A DNA stretch of 64,000 nt from Bradyrhizobium sp. Ash2021 (GCF_031202265.1 NZ_CP100604.1:8228501-8292500); one strand, 5' to 3'. Counted from the first letter of the stretch, positions 23,588-33,065 are shown. Numbers and translations are program-made. The notes: a model not told the origin generated them from the sequence alone.

Positions 23588-25564
23588 ATGTCATTGACGA
23601 TGGCCCAAGGAATGAAGCGGCTGGGAATGCCGATTGCGGCGCTCCTCGGCCTGGCGCTGGTCGGCCTGATCGGGACCTCCTGGTTCCTCAACCGGGACGC
23701 GCTGCGCGAGGCGGTCGAGGCGCAGATCCGCGCCGTCACCGGGCTCGACCTGATGATCACGGGCGCGATCGACGTCTCGGTATTTCCCGGCAGCTATGTC
23801 TCGTTTCATGACGTCGGGCTGAAGGGCGGCGGCACCACCGCCCCCGCGCTGCAGGTCGACGTGCTGACCGCCAATTTGCGCTTGCTGCCGCTGTTGCTGC
23901 GGCGGTTCGAGATCGCCGACGTCATGATGCTGCGCCCGCATATCCGCGTCGTCAGGGACGGCAATGGCGAGAGCAACTGGACCCCGTTCGTCGAGACCAT
24001 CGCGCGTACCATGAAGCCCGGCGCCGAGAATCAGGTGTCGTTTTCGGAAATCAGGATCCAGGACGGCGTGCTCGATTACGAGGACTCGACCAACCACGTC
24101 TCCGAGCAGCTCGGCGATATCGACCTGTCGCTGGCCTGGCCGTCGATCTCGCGCTCGTTTGCCGCGACCGGGCAGTTCGACTGGCGCGGCGAGCGCGTCG
24201 ACGGCTCGATCTCAGCCGGCGATTTCGTCGCGATGCTGTCGGGCGATCGTTCCGGGCTGAAGGCGCGGCTGGCGAGCGCGCCGCTGAAACTTGCCTTCGA
24301 CGGCACGGTCGCCAACCGCACCAGCCTGATGATGGAGGGCACCGCCACCATCGACAGCCTGTCGCTGCGCAACGCGCTGCGCTGGATGGGACAGGCCGCA
24401 CCGGCCGGCGGCGGCTTCGGCCGCTTCGCGCTGAAGGCCCGCGCTAACGTCGTCGGCGGCTCGGTCGCGCTGACCAATGTCAATGTCGAGCTCGACGGCA
24501 ATGTCGCCGAGGGCGTGATGACCTTCGTCAATAACGGCCGCCAGACGCTGCAGGCGACGCTGGCCGCCGGCAACCTCGATTTCACGCCCTACATTTCCAC
24601 CTTCCGCCTGCTCGCCAGCGGCGCGCACGACTGGAACCGGCAGCTGTTCGATCTCAACTCGCTGTCCACCACCGACCTCGACATGAGGCTGTCGGCGGCG
24701 CGGGTGACGGTCGGACCGACCAGACTCGGCCGCACCGCGTTCGGCGCCAATCTGCGCGGCGGCGCGCTGGCGCTCTCGGTCGGCGAAGCGCAGATGTATG
24801 GCGGCATCGCCAATGGCTCGTTCGGGGTCGCACGCTCGGATGCGGTCGCCGACGTCAAGGCCCAGTTCCAGTTCACCGACGTCGACCTGCAGGCCTGCGC
24901 ATCCGAATTGTTCGGCATCAACAAGCTTTCCGGCCGCGGCAATCTCAGCGTTTCGCTGGTGGCCTCGGGCTCCAGCCCGTTCGGCCTCGCCTCTTCGCTC
25001 GACGGCACCGCTACGCTGACCGGTCATGACGGCGCGATCGCGGGCTTCAATGTCGAGCAATTGCTGAAACGGCTGGAGCGCCGGCCTTTGTCCGGCGGCG
25101 GTAATTTCCGCAACGGTTCAACGCCCTACGACAACCTCAACGTCTCGGTGAAATTCGCCGACGGGATTGCGACCGCCGAAGACGTCCGCGTCGAGGGCGC
25201 CGCCGCGCGCATCACCCTGACCGGCACCGCCTCGGTGCCGTCGCGCGAATATGATCTCAAGGGCGTCGCCAGCCTGACCGCGGCATCGACCGGCAACGAC
25301 AAAGGCTTCGATCTGCCGTTCGTGGTGCAGGGCCCGTGGGACGATCCGCTGGTGTTTCCGGATCCGGATATCCTGATCCGCCGCTCGCCGGGTGCGGCGC
25401 AATTACTCGAATCGGTGAAGGATCGCAAGACCCGCGACGCCGTGCGCTCGGTGATCGAGCGCTTTACCGGCGGCAGCGCACGGCCGGCGGCGCCGGACGC
25501 CGCGGTATCAGCGCCCGCGCCCGCAAGCGCGCCGGCGGCGGCTGAAAACGCGAAGCCGAACTGA
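23588..25564 (+). CDS. AsmA-family inner-membrane-anchored protein
   Basis: About 658 aa; ATG 23588, 23600 and 23612 are all possible starts (the last sits too close to AAGGA), so the exact start is open. An N-terminal anchor, MPIAALLGLALVGLIGTSWF, is followed by the AsmA signature: a motif with VEAQIRAVTGLDLMITGAID, beta-rich repeats, and the C-terminal AsmA_2 part, LDGTATLTGHDGAIAGFNVE with later FNNGSTPYDNL-like sequence. AsmA-like proteins span the periplasm as beta-groove bridges for phospholipid transport to the outer membrane. The tail is Ala/Pro-rich (PAPASAPAAAENAKPN). The gene stands alone, divergent from scoA by 250 bases. Confidence 0.85.
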   Translation: MSLTMAQGMKRLGMPIAALLGLALVGLIGTSWFLNRDALREAVEAQIRAVTGLDLMITGAIDVSVFPGSYVSFHDVGLKGGGTTAPALQVDVLTANLRLLPLLLRRFEIADVMMLRPHIRVVRDGNGESNWTPFVETIARTMKPGAENQVSFSEIRIQDGVLDYEDSTNHVSEQLGDIDLSLAWPSISRSFAATGQFDWRGERVDGSISAGDFVAMLSGDRSGLKARLASAPLKLAFDGTVANRTSLMMEGTATIDSLSLRNALRWMGQAAPAGGGFGRFALKARANVVGGSVALTNVNVELDGNVAEGVMTFVNNGRQTLQATLAAGNLDFTPYISTFRLLASGAHDWNRQLFDLNSLSTTDLDMRLSAARVTVGPTRLGRTAFGANLRGGALALSVGEAQMYGGIANGSFGVARSDAVADVKAQFQFTDVDLQACASELFGINKLSGRGNLSVSLVASGSSPFGLASSLDGTATLTGHDGAIAGFNVEQLLKRLERRPLSGGGNFRNGSTPYDNLNVSVKFADGIATAEDVRVEGAAARITLTGTASVPSREYDLKGVASLTAASTGNDKGFDLPFVVQGPWDDPLVFPDPDILIRRSPGAAQLLESVKDRKTRDAVRSVIERFTGGSARPAAPDAAVSAPAPASAPAAAENAKPN

Positions 25565-25760
25565 CGCCCCTTCGGGCGCCCACAGAGATCACCTCCCTGT
25601 CGACTGCCGCGCGCCACCCGGCATGATGCCGGCTTATTGTAGCGCAAGGCGGACTGCTGTTGGATAGTCGCCAAGACCAACCGAGAAATCCGCTCACCGG
25701 CAGCTTCGATTGCCGCGTATGCGCGCTCTCGGCCAACGACAATGGGGAGGCTTCCGAAAA

Positions 25761-26933
25761 ATGGCGAAAAAAATAAGGGTCGGTCTGGCCGGCTGCGGCT
25801 TCGTTGCGGAGCTGCACATGCATGCCTACAGGCGCGTCTACGGCGTCGATGTCGAACTCAGGGCGGTCGCGGCGCGGGGCGATCATGTCGTCGATTTTGC
25901 CCGCCGGCACCAGATCCCGACCGCGTACCGAAGCTTTGGCGACCTGATCGCCGACAGCGAGATCGATGTCGTCGACATCTGCACCCCGCCTAACCTGCAT
26001 ACCGCGATGATCGTCGACGCCATGCAGTCCGGCAAGCATGTGATCTGCGAAAAGCCGTTCGCCGGCTATTTCGGCCGCGACGGCGACCAGGCGCCGATCG
26101 GCAAGCATGTGCCGAAGGCGCTGATGTACGCGCGCGTGCTGGAAGAAATGGAAAGCGTCCGCACCGCCATCGGCAACACCGGCAAGCTGTTCATGTATGC
26201 CGAAGACTGGATCTACGCGCCGGCGGTGACCAAGACCGTGGAGATCCTCAAAGCCACCAAGGACAAGATCCTGTTCATGAAGGGCGAAGAGAGCCACTCC
26301 GGCTCGCACGCGGCGCATGCCGCGCAATGGGCGATGACCGGCGGCGGCTCGCTGATCCGGATGGGATGTCATCCGCTTTCGGCGGTGCTCTATCTCAAGC
26401 AGGTCGAGGCCCGCGCGCGGGGCGAAACCATCAATGTTGCGAGCGTGACCTGCGACGTCGGCAATGTCACCGCGTGCCTGCGGCCGGAGGAACGCGCCGT
26501 TCTCAAGGCCAACCCGGTCGACGTCGAGGACTGGGGCACGCTCACCGTCACCTTCTCCGACGGCACCAAGGCGACCGTGTTTTCCGGCGACATGATCCTG
26601 GGCGGCGTGCGCAACCTGATCGAGACCCACACCAATAGCGGCGCGCTGTTCGCTAACATCACGCCGAACACGCACATGATGAGTTACCAGACCAGCGAGG
26701 AGAAGCTCGCCAGCGTCTACATCACCGAAAAGGTCGACCGCAAGACCGGCTGGCAATACGTCTGCCTCGAGGAAGAATGGACCCGCGGGTACTTGCAGGA
26801 AATCCAGGATTTCATGGAATGCGTCGCGACCGGAAGGCAGCCGCTCTCCGACCTCGCGCTGGCGTTCGAGACCATCAAAGTCAACTACGCCGGCTATTGG
26901 GCCGCCGAAGAGGGGCGGCGCGTGATGCTGTGA
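25761..26933 (+). CDS. Gfo/Idh/MocA-family NAD(P)-dependent oxidoreductase
   Basis: A 390-aa protein from ATG 25761, with GGGAGG about 15 bases ahead; the TTG-started extension at 25710 is unlikely. Residues 1-120 are a Rossmann fold: IRVGLAGCGFVAELHMHAY, VDICTPPNLHTAMIVDAM and the signature VICEKPFAG with the conserved Lys. The C-terminal half has the family alpha/beta sheet, including AEDWIYAPAV and a GGGSLIRMGCHPLSAV segment with the typical His. These enzymes act on sugars, inositols or related polyols. An insertion after the EKPFAG motif (RDGDQAPIGKHVPKALMYAR) is longer than usual. The substrate is unknown, and there are no sugar-uptake neighbours. Confidence 0.85.
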   Translation: MAKKIRVGLAGCGFVAELHMHAYRRVYGVDVELRAVAARGDHVVDFARRHQIPTAYRSFGDLIADSEIDVVDICTPPNLHTAMIVDAMQSGKHVICEKPFAGYFGRDGDQAPIGKHVPKALMYARVLEEMESVRTAIGNTGKLFMYAEDWIYAPAVTKTVEILKATKDKILFMKGEESHSGSHAAHAAQWAMTGGGSLIRMGCHPLSAVLYLKQVEARARGETINVASVTCDVGNVTACLRPEERAVLKANPVDVEDWGTLTVTFSDGTKATVFSGDMILGGVRNLIETHTNSGALFANITPNTHMMSYQTSEEKLASVYITEKVDRKTGWQYVCLEEEWTRGYLQEIQDFMECVATGRQPLSDLALAFETIKVNYAGYWAAEEGRRVML

Positions 26934-26984
26934 GATGCTGGAGCAGAATGCGCTTGGGTGGAATCATGACGGCGCATTCCGTGG

Positions 26985-27117
26985 CCTCGTGGTTCGAGAC
27001 GCGCGGCGTTGCCGCGCTCCTCACCATGAGGGACTAAGACCTCATCCTGAGTGGCAGTGAAGCTATCTCGGACCTCATCCTGAGGAGCGGCGTCTTCGCC
27101 GCGTCTCGAAGGATGAA
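26985..27117. repeat. Dispersed inverted repeat pair between convergent genes
   Basis: Two related copies face each other: one reads TTCGAGACGCG...CTCCTCACCATGAGG (about 26988-27031) and the other CCTCATCCTGAGGAGCGGCG...CGTCTCGAAGGATGA (27073-27117). The block CCTCATCCTGA occurs a third time near 27040. This is another common Bradyrhizobium intergenic repeat (from memory). It lies between the convergent oxidoreductase and binding-protein genes. Confidence 0.75.
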
Positions 27118-27132
27118 GCCAAATGCCATAGA

Positions 27133-28443
27133 CTACACGGCGTAGATCGAGGATTTCGGCAGCGGGAATACCGGGTCCTGGGTCCTGATATTGGTCGGCC
27201 AGACCACCGAGATATGCTCGCCGGCATTTTGCATCACGACCGGCGTCGAGCGCTCGTTCTGGCCGGACATCGGCGTGCCCGGCGGATAGAATTTGACGCC
27301 ATAGCCCTGGATCGTGCCGCCCGGCGGGATGTCGACGTCCAGCGCTGCCTTGCGGATCGCCTCGGGGTCGAAGCTGCCGTATTTGTCCTTGGCCACCGGC
27401 AGCACGTTGTTGAGCAGCACCCAGGTCTGGTTGAAACCCATCGAACAATGCGGCGGAACGTCGGTCGCGCCGGTCTTGGCCTTGTAGCGCTCCAACATGA
27501 TCTTGGTGAGGTCGCCGATGCCGGGCGCGAGCTTGGCGGGATCGAGAAGTTGCGCCGGCACCGGATCGATGTTGCAGAAATTATCGATGTCGGCGGCGAA
27601 CGTCGTGCGCAGCTTGTCGAGCTGGCTGTAGCCGGCGCCGGCGCCGAACAGCATCTTGAACTTGAGGCCGCTCTCGCGCGCCTGGCGCAGGAACAGGGTG
27701 ATGTCGGGGTTGTATCCCGCATGCGAGATCACGTCGGGTTTGGCGCGCTTCAGCTTGGTCACCAGCACCGAGAGGTCGGGCGCCGCCGCCGAATAACCTT
27801 CCTTCAGCACGACCTGGAGGCCGGCCTCTTTCGAATAGGCCTCGTCGGCGGCGGCAACGCCAACGCCATAGGGCCCGTCTTCGTGAATGATTGCGATCTT
27901 CACGTCCTTGGGCTCCATGCCGAGCTTGCCCTTGGCGTGTTCGCTGAGGAAGCCCGCAAAGGCCTGGCCGTATTGATCGGAGTGAATCTGCGCGCGGAAG
28001 ACGTATTGCAGGTTCTTGTCCTTGAACACGGCGGTCGCAACCGCGGTCGTGATCCAGAGGATCTTCTTGTGCTGCTCGACCTTGGCCGCGAGCGGGACCG
28101 CATGCGAACTCGCATAAACGCCGTTGATGATGTCGACCTTCTCCTGGTTGATCAGGCGTTCGACCTCGTTGATCGCGACGTCGGGCTTGCTCTGGCAGTC
28201 GGCGGTGACGGCGGCGATCTTGTGCTTGCCGCCGATGCCGCCCTTCTCATTGACAAGATCGATCGCAATCTGCGTTCCGATCGAGGAGGCAACCGACCCG
28301 CCGGCGGCGAACGGACCGGTCAGGTCGTAGACCACGCCGATGCGCACCGTTTCGGATTCCGCCCGCGCGCGCGTCCAATCGAGGCTCACGACGGCAGCCG
28401 CCGCCGCCGAAGTCTTGAGCAGCGTTCTGCGTGAAGTCGGCAT
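27133..28443 (-). CDS. ABC transporter substrate-binding protein, branched-chain amino acid type
   Basis: A 436-aa protein from ATG 28443, preceded by GGGGAGGA. The N-terminus is a Tat-type signal: SRRTLLKTSAAAAAVVSLDW, with cleavage probably after ARA. The mature part is a Peripla_BP_6 domain: TVRIGVVYDLTGPFAAGGSV, VNEKGGIGGKHKIAAVTADC, INGVYASSHAVPLAAKVEQ and an IIHEDGPYGVGVAAADEA hinge block. It should capture an amino acid, amide or aromatic acid in the periplasm for a Liv-type ABC importer. No permease or ATPase genes are adjacent, so it is an orphan receptor. A tandem 17-bp repeat lies in its leader. Confidence 0.88.
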   Translation of the reverse strand: MPTSRRTLLKTSAAAAAVVSLDWTRARAESETVRIGVVYDLTGPFAAGGSVASSIGTQIAIDLVNEKGGIGGKHKIAAVTADCQSKPDVAINEVERLINQEKVDIINGVYASSHAVPLAAKVEQHKKILWITTAVATAVFKDKNLQYVFRAQIHSDQYGQAFAGFLSEHAKGKLGMEPKDVKIAIIHEDGPYGVGVAAADEAYSKEAGLQVVLKEGYSAAAPDLSVLVTKLKRAKPDVISHAGYNPDITLFLRQARESGLKFKMLFGAGAGYSQLDKLRTTFAADIDNFCNIDPVPAQLLDPAKLAPGIGDLTKIMLERYKAKTGATDVPPHCSMGFNQTWVLLNNVLPVAKDKYGSFDPEAIRKAALDVDIPPGGTIQGYGVKFYPPGTPMSGQNERSTPVVMQNAGEHISVVWPTNIRTQDPVFPLPKSSIYAV

Positions 28444-28821
28444 TGTATATCCTCCCCGCTGTACCGTCGTTTTCTGACTGGCCGTTGTTTCTGACTGGCC
28501 GTTGTTATTTTGGCCCAAGTATTTTGAGAATGTGCCCCAAAGTCAACACGCGCGGTCTCATCACAACGGCGTGTCGAGCGCGTTTGCCCGGTCTGTTGCG
28601 GCGCAAACCGAACTTCGCCGCGGACATTGGTCACGGTGAAATTCAACGGCGGCATCGCGACCGCCGAAGCCGCCGCGAAAAAGAGTTGGCTGCTTAAATG
28701 AGCAAGAGTACCAATGGTGCCGGCGCACGATGAGGTCATTCGCCAGCTTGATCCCGATCGGACGCCATCCGCCCTAACCGGCGGATCCCAAAAGATAATA
28801 AACTGCCAGTGAGGAGACCTC
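28444..28821. promoter_or_regulatory. Divergent intergenic region between binding protein and malic enzyme genes
   Basis: A stretch of 378 bases without a supported gene. It must carry both promoters. The only clear structure is the 17-bp tandem repeat at 28471-28504. The malic enzyme has a GAGGAGAC ribosome-binding site at its right end. Confidence 0.45.
28471..28504. repeat. Perfect 17-bp direct tandem repeat in the leader of the binding-protein gene
   Basis: The unit TTTCTGACTGGCCGTTG occurs twice without spacer, 28 bases upstream of the ABC binding-protein start. It could be a recent duplication or a pair of regulator sites. Confidence 0.85.
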
Positions 28822-30471
28822 ATGAACGTGCCAGCCCGGGCGATGCCCAGTTCGCCAACTTCCGATTCACCTCGCGGCATGGCGCTTCTGCGCGATCCGC
28901 TGCTTAACAAGGGGACGGCTTTTACGGAAGCGGAGCGGGATGCGCTTGGATTACGCGGGCTGCTGCCCGCGCACGTGCTCTCGATGGACGATCAAGTCGA
29001 CCGTGTGATGACCAACCTGCGTGCCCTCCCCAGCGATCTCGAAAAGTACATCGCGCTCAACGCGCTGCACGATCGCAACGAGGCGCTGTTCTTCCGCGTC
29101 GTTTGCGAAAACATCGATGAAGTCCAGCCGCTGATCTACACCCCGACGGTGGGGCTGGCCTGCCAGCGGTTCGGCCTCATCTTCCAGCGGCCGCGGGGCA
29201 TGTTCATCAGCGCCAACGATCGCGGGCGGATCGCAGAACTCTTCGCCAACTGGCCATATGCGGCGAAGCTCATCGTCGTCACCGACGGCGAGCGTATCCT
29301 CGGCCTCGGCGACCTCGGCGCACACGGCATGGGCATTCCGGTCGGCAAGCTCTCGCTCTATTCGGCCTGCGCCGGCGTTCACCCGGAACACTGCCTGCCG
29401 GTGATGCTGGATGTCGGCACCAACAACGAGGAGTTTCTGAACGACCCCTATTATATCGGCCTGCGGCAGAAACGCCTGAGCGGCGCGGCTTACGACGAGT
29501 TCGTCGACGAATTCGTCACCGCGGCGCGCGCGGCTTTCCCCGGCGTGCTGATCCAGTTCGAGGATTTCGCCAATCACTCGGCGTTCCGGCTGCTGCACAA
29601 ATATCGCGACAAGATAAATGTCTTCAACGACGACATTCAGGGAACGGCCGCGGTGGCGCTCGCGGGCCTGTTCTCGGCGCTGCGCGTGAGCGGCGGAAAG
29701 CTTGCCGACCAGAGGGTGCTGTTCCTTGGCGCCGGCGAGGCTGCGACCGGCATCGCCGACCTCGTGGTCTCCGCCATGATGGCCGAAGGCGTATCCGAAG
29801 CCGAGGCGCTTGGGCGCACCTGGCTCGTGGACTCGCGCGGCCTGGTCGTGAAGAACCGGGCGGGCCTCACCGAGCACAAGCTGCGCTACGCGCATGACCA
29901 TGCGCCGGTCGGCGATTTCCTGACCGCGATCCGGACGCTCAAGCCCACCGCGATCATCGGCGTTGCCGCCGTCGGCGGCGCCTTCACGCCCGAGGTGTTG
30001 CAGACCATGGCCGAAATCAACGAGCGGCCGATCGTGTTTGCGCTATCCAATCCGACCTCGAAGGCGGAATGCTCGGCCGAGGAGGCGTACCGCCACACCG
30101 GCGGGCGCGCGCTGTTCGCGTGCGGCAGCCCGTACGATCCGGTGCAGCTCGACGGCAAGACATTCGTGCCGCGCCAGGGCAACAATTCCTACATCTTCCC
30201 CGGCGTCGGTCTCGGTGCGATCGCGTGCGGATCACGGCTGGTGACCGACGAGATGTTCATGGCCGCCGCGCACACGCTGGCCTATCTCGTCAACCCCGAC
30301 GACATCGAGCAGGGCAGCCTCTATCCGGCGCTGCCGCGCATCCGCGACGTCTCGGCACACATCGCGATGGCGGTTGCCGAGGTCGCCTACAGGCGCGGCC
30401 TTGCGACCGTGCCAAAGCCGAACGACATGATGGCGTTCATCGAGTCGCAAATGTACGACCCGTACTATTGA
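28822..30471 (+). CDS. maeA: NAD-dependent malic enzyme (single-domain SfcA/MaeA type)
   Basis: A 549-aa enzyme with no C-terminal phosphotransacetylase-like domain, unlike the 760-aa Dme/Tme of many rhizobia. Core motifs are all present: PLIYTPTVGLACQRFG with the catalytic Tyr, VVTDGERILGLGDLGAHGMGIPVGKL, QFEDFANHSAF and NDDIQGTAAVALAG (metal ligands Glu-Asp and Asp), FLGAGEAATGIADL for NAD, and ALSNPTSKAECSAEEAY. It decarboxylates malate to pyruvate with NAD reduction, feeding acetyl-CoA formation during growth on C4 acids. It has a good GGAGAC site before the ATG. It stands as a single gene. Confidence 0.93.
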   Translation: MNVPARAMPSSPTSDSPRGMALLRDPLLNKGTAFTEAERDALGLRGLLPAHVLSMDDQVDRVMTNLRALPSDLEKYIALNALHDRNEALFFRVVCENIDEVQPLIYTPTVGLACQRFGLIFQRPRGMFISANDRGRIAELFANWPYAAKLIVVTDGERILGLGDLGAHGMGIPVGKLSLYSACAGVHPEHCLPVMLDVGTNNEEFLNDPYYIGLRQKRLSGAAYDEFVDEFVTAARAAFPGVLIQFEDFANHSAFRLLHKYRDKINVFNDDIQGTAAVALAGLFSALRVSGGKLADQRVLFLGAGEAATGIADLVVSAMMAEGVSEAEALGRTWLVDSRGLVVKNRAGLTEHKLRYAHDHAPVGDFLTAIRTLKPTAIIGVAAVGGAFTPEVLQTMAEINERPIVFALSNPTSKAECSAEEAYRHTGGRALFACGSPYDPVQLDGKTFVPRQGNNSYIFPGVGLGAIACGSRLVTDEMFMAAAHTLAYLVNPDDIEQGSLYPALPRIRDVSAHIAMAVAEVAYRRGLATVPKPNDMMAFIESQMYDPYY

Positions 30472-30654
30472 GCGCGGAAGGGGGATTCAGCGTGCGGCGT
30501 GTAGAGCGGATCTCCGCTTTGCGCCGATTTTGTTGCAAAAGTCGAAAATCGAATGACGCAGAAAATCTCGCGAAAGTTGATTCTTTGACTTTTCTTTGCT
30601 GCGCGGCGCTCATGGCCGCCGCACAGACAGAAGTGGGCCGATTCGTCGGGGCGT

Positions 30655-30906
30655 TTAGCTTGCAGGCGTGTTTGTTTTCTCTGAAAGCCATTTTTCTATT
30701 TCAGACGGCCTGACAATTCTTTTTGGCGAGACCGGATTTAGCGTTCCCGCACTGACCTCGGAGCCTGCCGCAATTTTGGCTGCGGCAAACTGCTTGGCCT
30801 CAGATTCGCTGGCAAAGGTCTCCGAGCGACGAGAGTAGTGTCCGGTTTTTTGATGATCCGGAAGGTAGATTGAGACGTACCATATATTCCGGATTTTCTT
30901 GATCAC
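30655..30906 (-). CDS. Small conserved-type hypothetical protein
   Basis: An 83-aa protein starting with GTG at 30906. The sequence has a compact, codon-biased look: IRNIWYVSIYLPDHQKTGHY, then SRRSETFASESEAKQFAAAK and a C-terminal SPKRIVRPSEIEKWLSE. I recall similar short proteins in Bradyrhizobium, with the same order of YLPD, QKTGHYSRRSE and a GTLNP segment, but cannot verify this here. It may be a small DNA-related or stress protein; no function is assigned. It lies between malic enzyme and the outer-membrane protein, and is transcribed opposite to both. Confidence 0.65.
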   Translation of the reverse strand: MIKKIRNIWYVSIYLPDHQKTGHYSRRSETFASESEAKQFAAAKIAAGSEVSAGTLNPVSPKRIVRPSEIEKWLSEKTNTPAS

Positions 30907-31241
30907 GACGGGCTAGCAGCCTTTGCCGACATTACGGTGGTTTTGTCGCGATGGTTCGGCTACCGGTTCATTTAGAGATGTCAGGGCCGCCACGGCGGCG
31001 TTGGGTTGCCTCTTTTCCCGACCACGGAAGAATCCTAAAGAGTTGTAGAAATGACACAACTAAACCTGCGAGTTTCCCTTACAAATTTGTATCGACAAAT
31101 CTGACTTCAACGATTCAATTCAGGGCTGGGTTGCGAAAAATTCAATCGCATTTGCCGTCGCTGCCATGTGCTCCGGCGGCAATTGCACCGTTTGGGTGTT
31201 TGCGACCTGATCCTCCCGTATAAGGCTAGGGTGTTTGGTTC
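30907..31241. promoter_or_regulatory. Upstream region of the outer-membrane barrel gene
   Basis: A stretch of 335 bases, lower in GC than its surroundings, with no supported gene. It should contain the promoter of the barrel protein. The segment just before the start (CCTCCCGTATAAGGCTAGGG) contains TATAAGGCT, a fair -10-like sequence, and an AGGG that may act as ribosome-binding site. Confidence 0.4.
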
Positions 31242-32108
31242 ATGAGAAAATTCCTTCTTGGCAGCATTGTATTTTTGGGAATGCTCACCGGCCCAGCAAT
31301 GGCGGCCGACTTGCCGGTCAAGGCGCCGGCCTACGAGACACCGGTAGCCGCGCCGATCTACAACTGGACGGGCTTTTATGTCGGCGTGAACGGCGGCGGA
31401 GGCTGGGGACGTTCCAGGTCAGATATCATTTTCGACCCATTGTCCAGTTCAAGCACGGCCGCGCCTGGCTCAGCATCCCGAGCCATCGACGGAGCGCTGG
31501 GAGGCCTCCAGGCCGGATACAACCTGCAGACGAGTTCCTTCCTGTTTGGCCTCGAGACCGACATCCAGGCGACCGGCCAGAACAGTGACGCGCTATCGAC
31601 CATCACGCAAACTACTCTCGTGGGATGTCTCGTGCCCTGCGTGCCACCGCCGCCGACCGTGACCCACGCGACCTTGGATTACGCGCAGAAGCTGCCATGG
31701 TTCGGTACGTTGCGCGGGCGGATCGGTGTTGCGGCGGATCATTGGCTTGTCTATGCGACCGGGGGGCTCGCCTATGGCGAAATAAAGACCGATGCCGTCT
31801 TTACCGTGCCAGGGGGAGCCTGTATCGCTCCGTGTACGCCTACGCCCGGCGGATCTGTTGCCGGCAACTTCAGCCAAACCAAGACCGGGTGGGTGGCGGG
31901 CGCGGGCGTCGAAGCAGCCCTCGGCGGAGGTTGGACCGGTAAGGTCGAATATCTCCACGTGGACTTCGGTGACATCGACAACACGTTCGCGCGCATCACT
32001 ATGTTTCCCTTCTTCGGGACCTTGAGGGCGACCAGCCGAGTTACGGATGAAATTGTGCGCGTCGGCGTGAATTATCGTTTCGGTAGCGCAGTGGTCACGA
32101 AGTACTAA
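31242..32108 (+). CDS. Outer-membrane beta-barrel protein (Omp25/RopB-like)
   Basis: A 288-aa protein with a Sec signal peptide (MRKFLLGSIVFLGMLTGPAM, cut after AMAA). The mature start DLPVKAPAYETPVAAPIYNWTGFYVGVNGG is the hallmark of the Rhizobiales Omp25/Omp31 group. Alternating aromatic and polar strands follow, with loops GGSVAGNFSQTKTGWVAGAG and WTGKVEYLHVDFGD. It ends in YRFGSAVVTKY, close to the usual C-terminal aromatic. It forms a small eight-strand barrel in the outer membrane with a structural or host-interaction role. Two Cys pairs occur in the loops (CLVPC and CIAPC), which is uncommon and may give disulphides. Confidence 0.9.
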   Translation: MRKFLLGSIVFLGMLTGPAMAADLPVKAPAYETPVAAPIYNWTGFYVGVNGGGGWGRSRSDIIFDPLSSSSTAAPGSASRAIDGALGGLQAGYNLQTSSFLFGLETDIQATGQNSDALSTITQTTLVGCLVPCVPPPPTVTHATLDYAQKLPWFGTLRGRIGVAADHWLVYATGGLAYGEIKTDAVFTVPGGACIAPCTPTPGGSVAGNFSQTKTGWVAGAGVEAALGGGWTGKVEYLHVDFGDIDNTFARITMFPFFGTLRATSRVTDEIVRVGVNYRFGSAVVTKY

Positions 32109-32614
32109 ACGACGACACGCGCGAGGGCGGATTTCTTTGCTGCTTCGCTCCACGTCATCAGGTCCGAAGGCAGGGTTCTTCCGTTGCCTGGGGGAAGCGA
32201 TGTGATGTCGCTTATGTGAAGGCTTTCGGATGCTGGCCCCATGAAGGTGGCGCCGCGCGCGCGTTGCGCGGATTAGCGTCAGCGCAATTCGCCGCTCTGG
32301 TCTAGAAGCCGAGTTGGCGGCTTACGCTGACGCTAATCCGCCCTGCGCACTGAATGTCCGCTTTGCGTAGCGGTCATTCAAAAATCGGCCTCGCCAGATT
32401 TTGGCTCTCCGAACCAGGTCAACACACTCGAACACCTCGCTGACACTGAAGGGCGGTCGGTTAATCGCTGCTTAGTTGGCATTCTGGATTGTTTGATCTC
32501 TCGGTGCACACTTCGTGCACACGCCAACTTCCAACCGATTGAAAGCACCCTTTCCAAAAGGTGGAGGGTGTTTGTCCATTGCGAGGGATTGGCCCTTTAA
32601 TCGAAGAGATCTAG
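32109..32614. other. Intergenic region left of the IS5-family element
   Basis: A stretch of 506 bases with no supported gene. It contains the 17-bp inverted repeat at 32268-32341 and a motif of the form TGTCCGCTTTGCGTAGCGGTCATT (32347-32370), another frequent rhizobial intergenic repeat. The last four bases (CTAG) are the target of the IS insertion. Confidence 0.5.
32268..32341. repeat. 17-bp perfect inverted repeat (large hairpin)
   Basis: GCGGATTAGCGTCAGCG (32268-32284) pairs with CGCTGACGCTAATCCGC (32325-32341) around a 40-base loop. Repeats based on GCGGATTAGCG are common near gene ends in Bradyrhizobium (from memory). It may serve as terminator for the barrel gene. Confidence 0.85.
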
Positions 32615-32693
32615 AGCCTGTCCTCAATTAGCGGATTCCCAAGAGGTTCCCCAAGTGATTCATGGGAGGTCAACTTGATTCGGAGTTGACTGA

Positions 32694-33065
32694 ATGCGCC
32701 GTTACGCCCTTCGCGACGATCAATGGGACAGGATCAAGAATATTTTGCCGGGACGTGAGGGTCACGTCGGCGCTACGGCCAAGGATAATCGGCTGTTTGT
32801 AGAAGCAGTTCTCTATCGTTATCGCGCCGGTATGCCCTGGCGGGATCTGCCGGAACGTTTTGGCGACCCGATCAAGATTCATACCCGATTTTCGCGCTGG
32901 GCGAAGAGCGCGGTATGGAAGAAGATGTTCGAGATGCTGGCTGCCGACGCGGACAATGAATACGCCATGATCGACAGCACTATCGTACGCGCGCACCAGC
33001 ACAGTGCCGGCGCCCAAAAAAAGACAGCGAAGACCAGGCGATCGGGCGCAGCAAAGGCGGGTTGA
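32694..33065 (+). CDS. IS5-family transposase OrfA
   Basis: A 123-codon frame holding the N-terminal DUF4096-like region (LRDDQWDRIKNILPGREGHV, YRYRAGMPWRDLPERFGD, IHTRFSRWAKSAVWKKMFEM) and the first catalytic Asp in YAMIDSTIVRAHQHSAGA. The reading frame ends soon after a run of seven A at 33016-33022. A -1 slip there joins it to OrfB: the other frame reads DSEDQAIGRSKGGLSTKIHA just after the run, exactly the conserved continuation. The full-length DDE transposase is thus made by programmed frameshifting; OrfA alone may act as a regulator. Confidence 0.9.
   Translation: MRRYALRDDQWDRIKNILPGREGHVGATAKDNRLFVEAVLYRYRAGMPWRDLPERFGDPIKIHTRFSRWAKSAVWKKMFEMLAADADNEYAMIDSTIVRAHQHSAGAQKKTAKTRRSGAAKAG

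Noticed and set aside
25464..26756. Minus-strand open frame of 430 codons opposite the Gfo/Idh oxidoreductase
   Set aside because: Shadow of a clear oxidoreductase gene; no motif of its own.
27214..28434. Plus-strand open frame of 406 codons opposite the binding protein
   Set aside because: Antisense of a well-defined Peripla_BP_6 protein; composition typical of a shadow.
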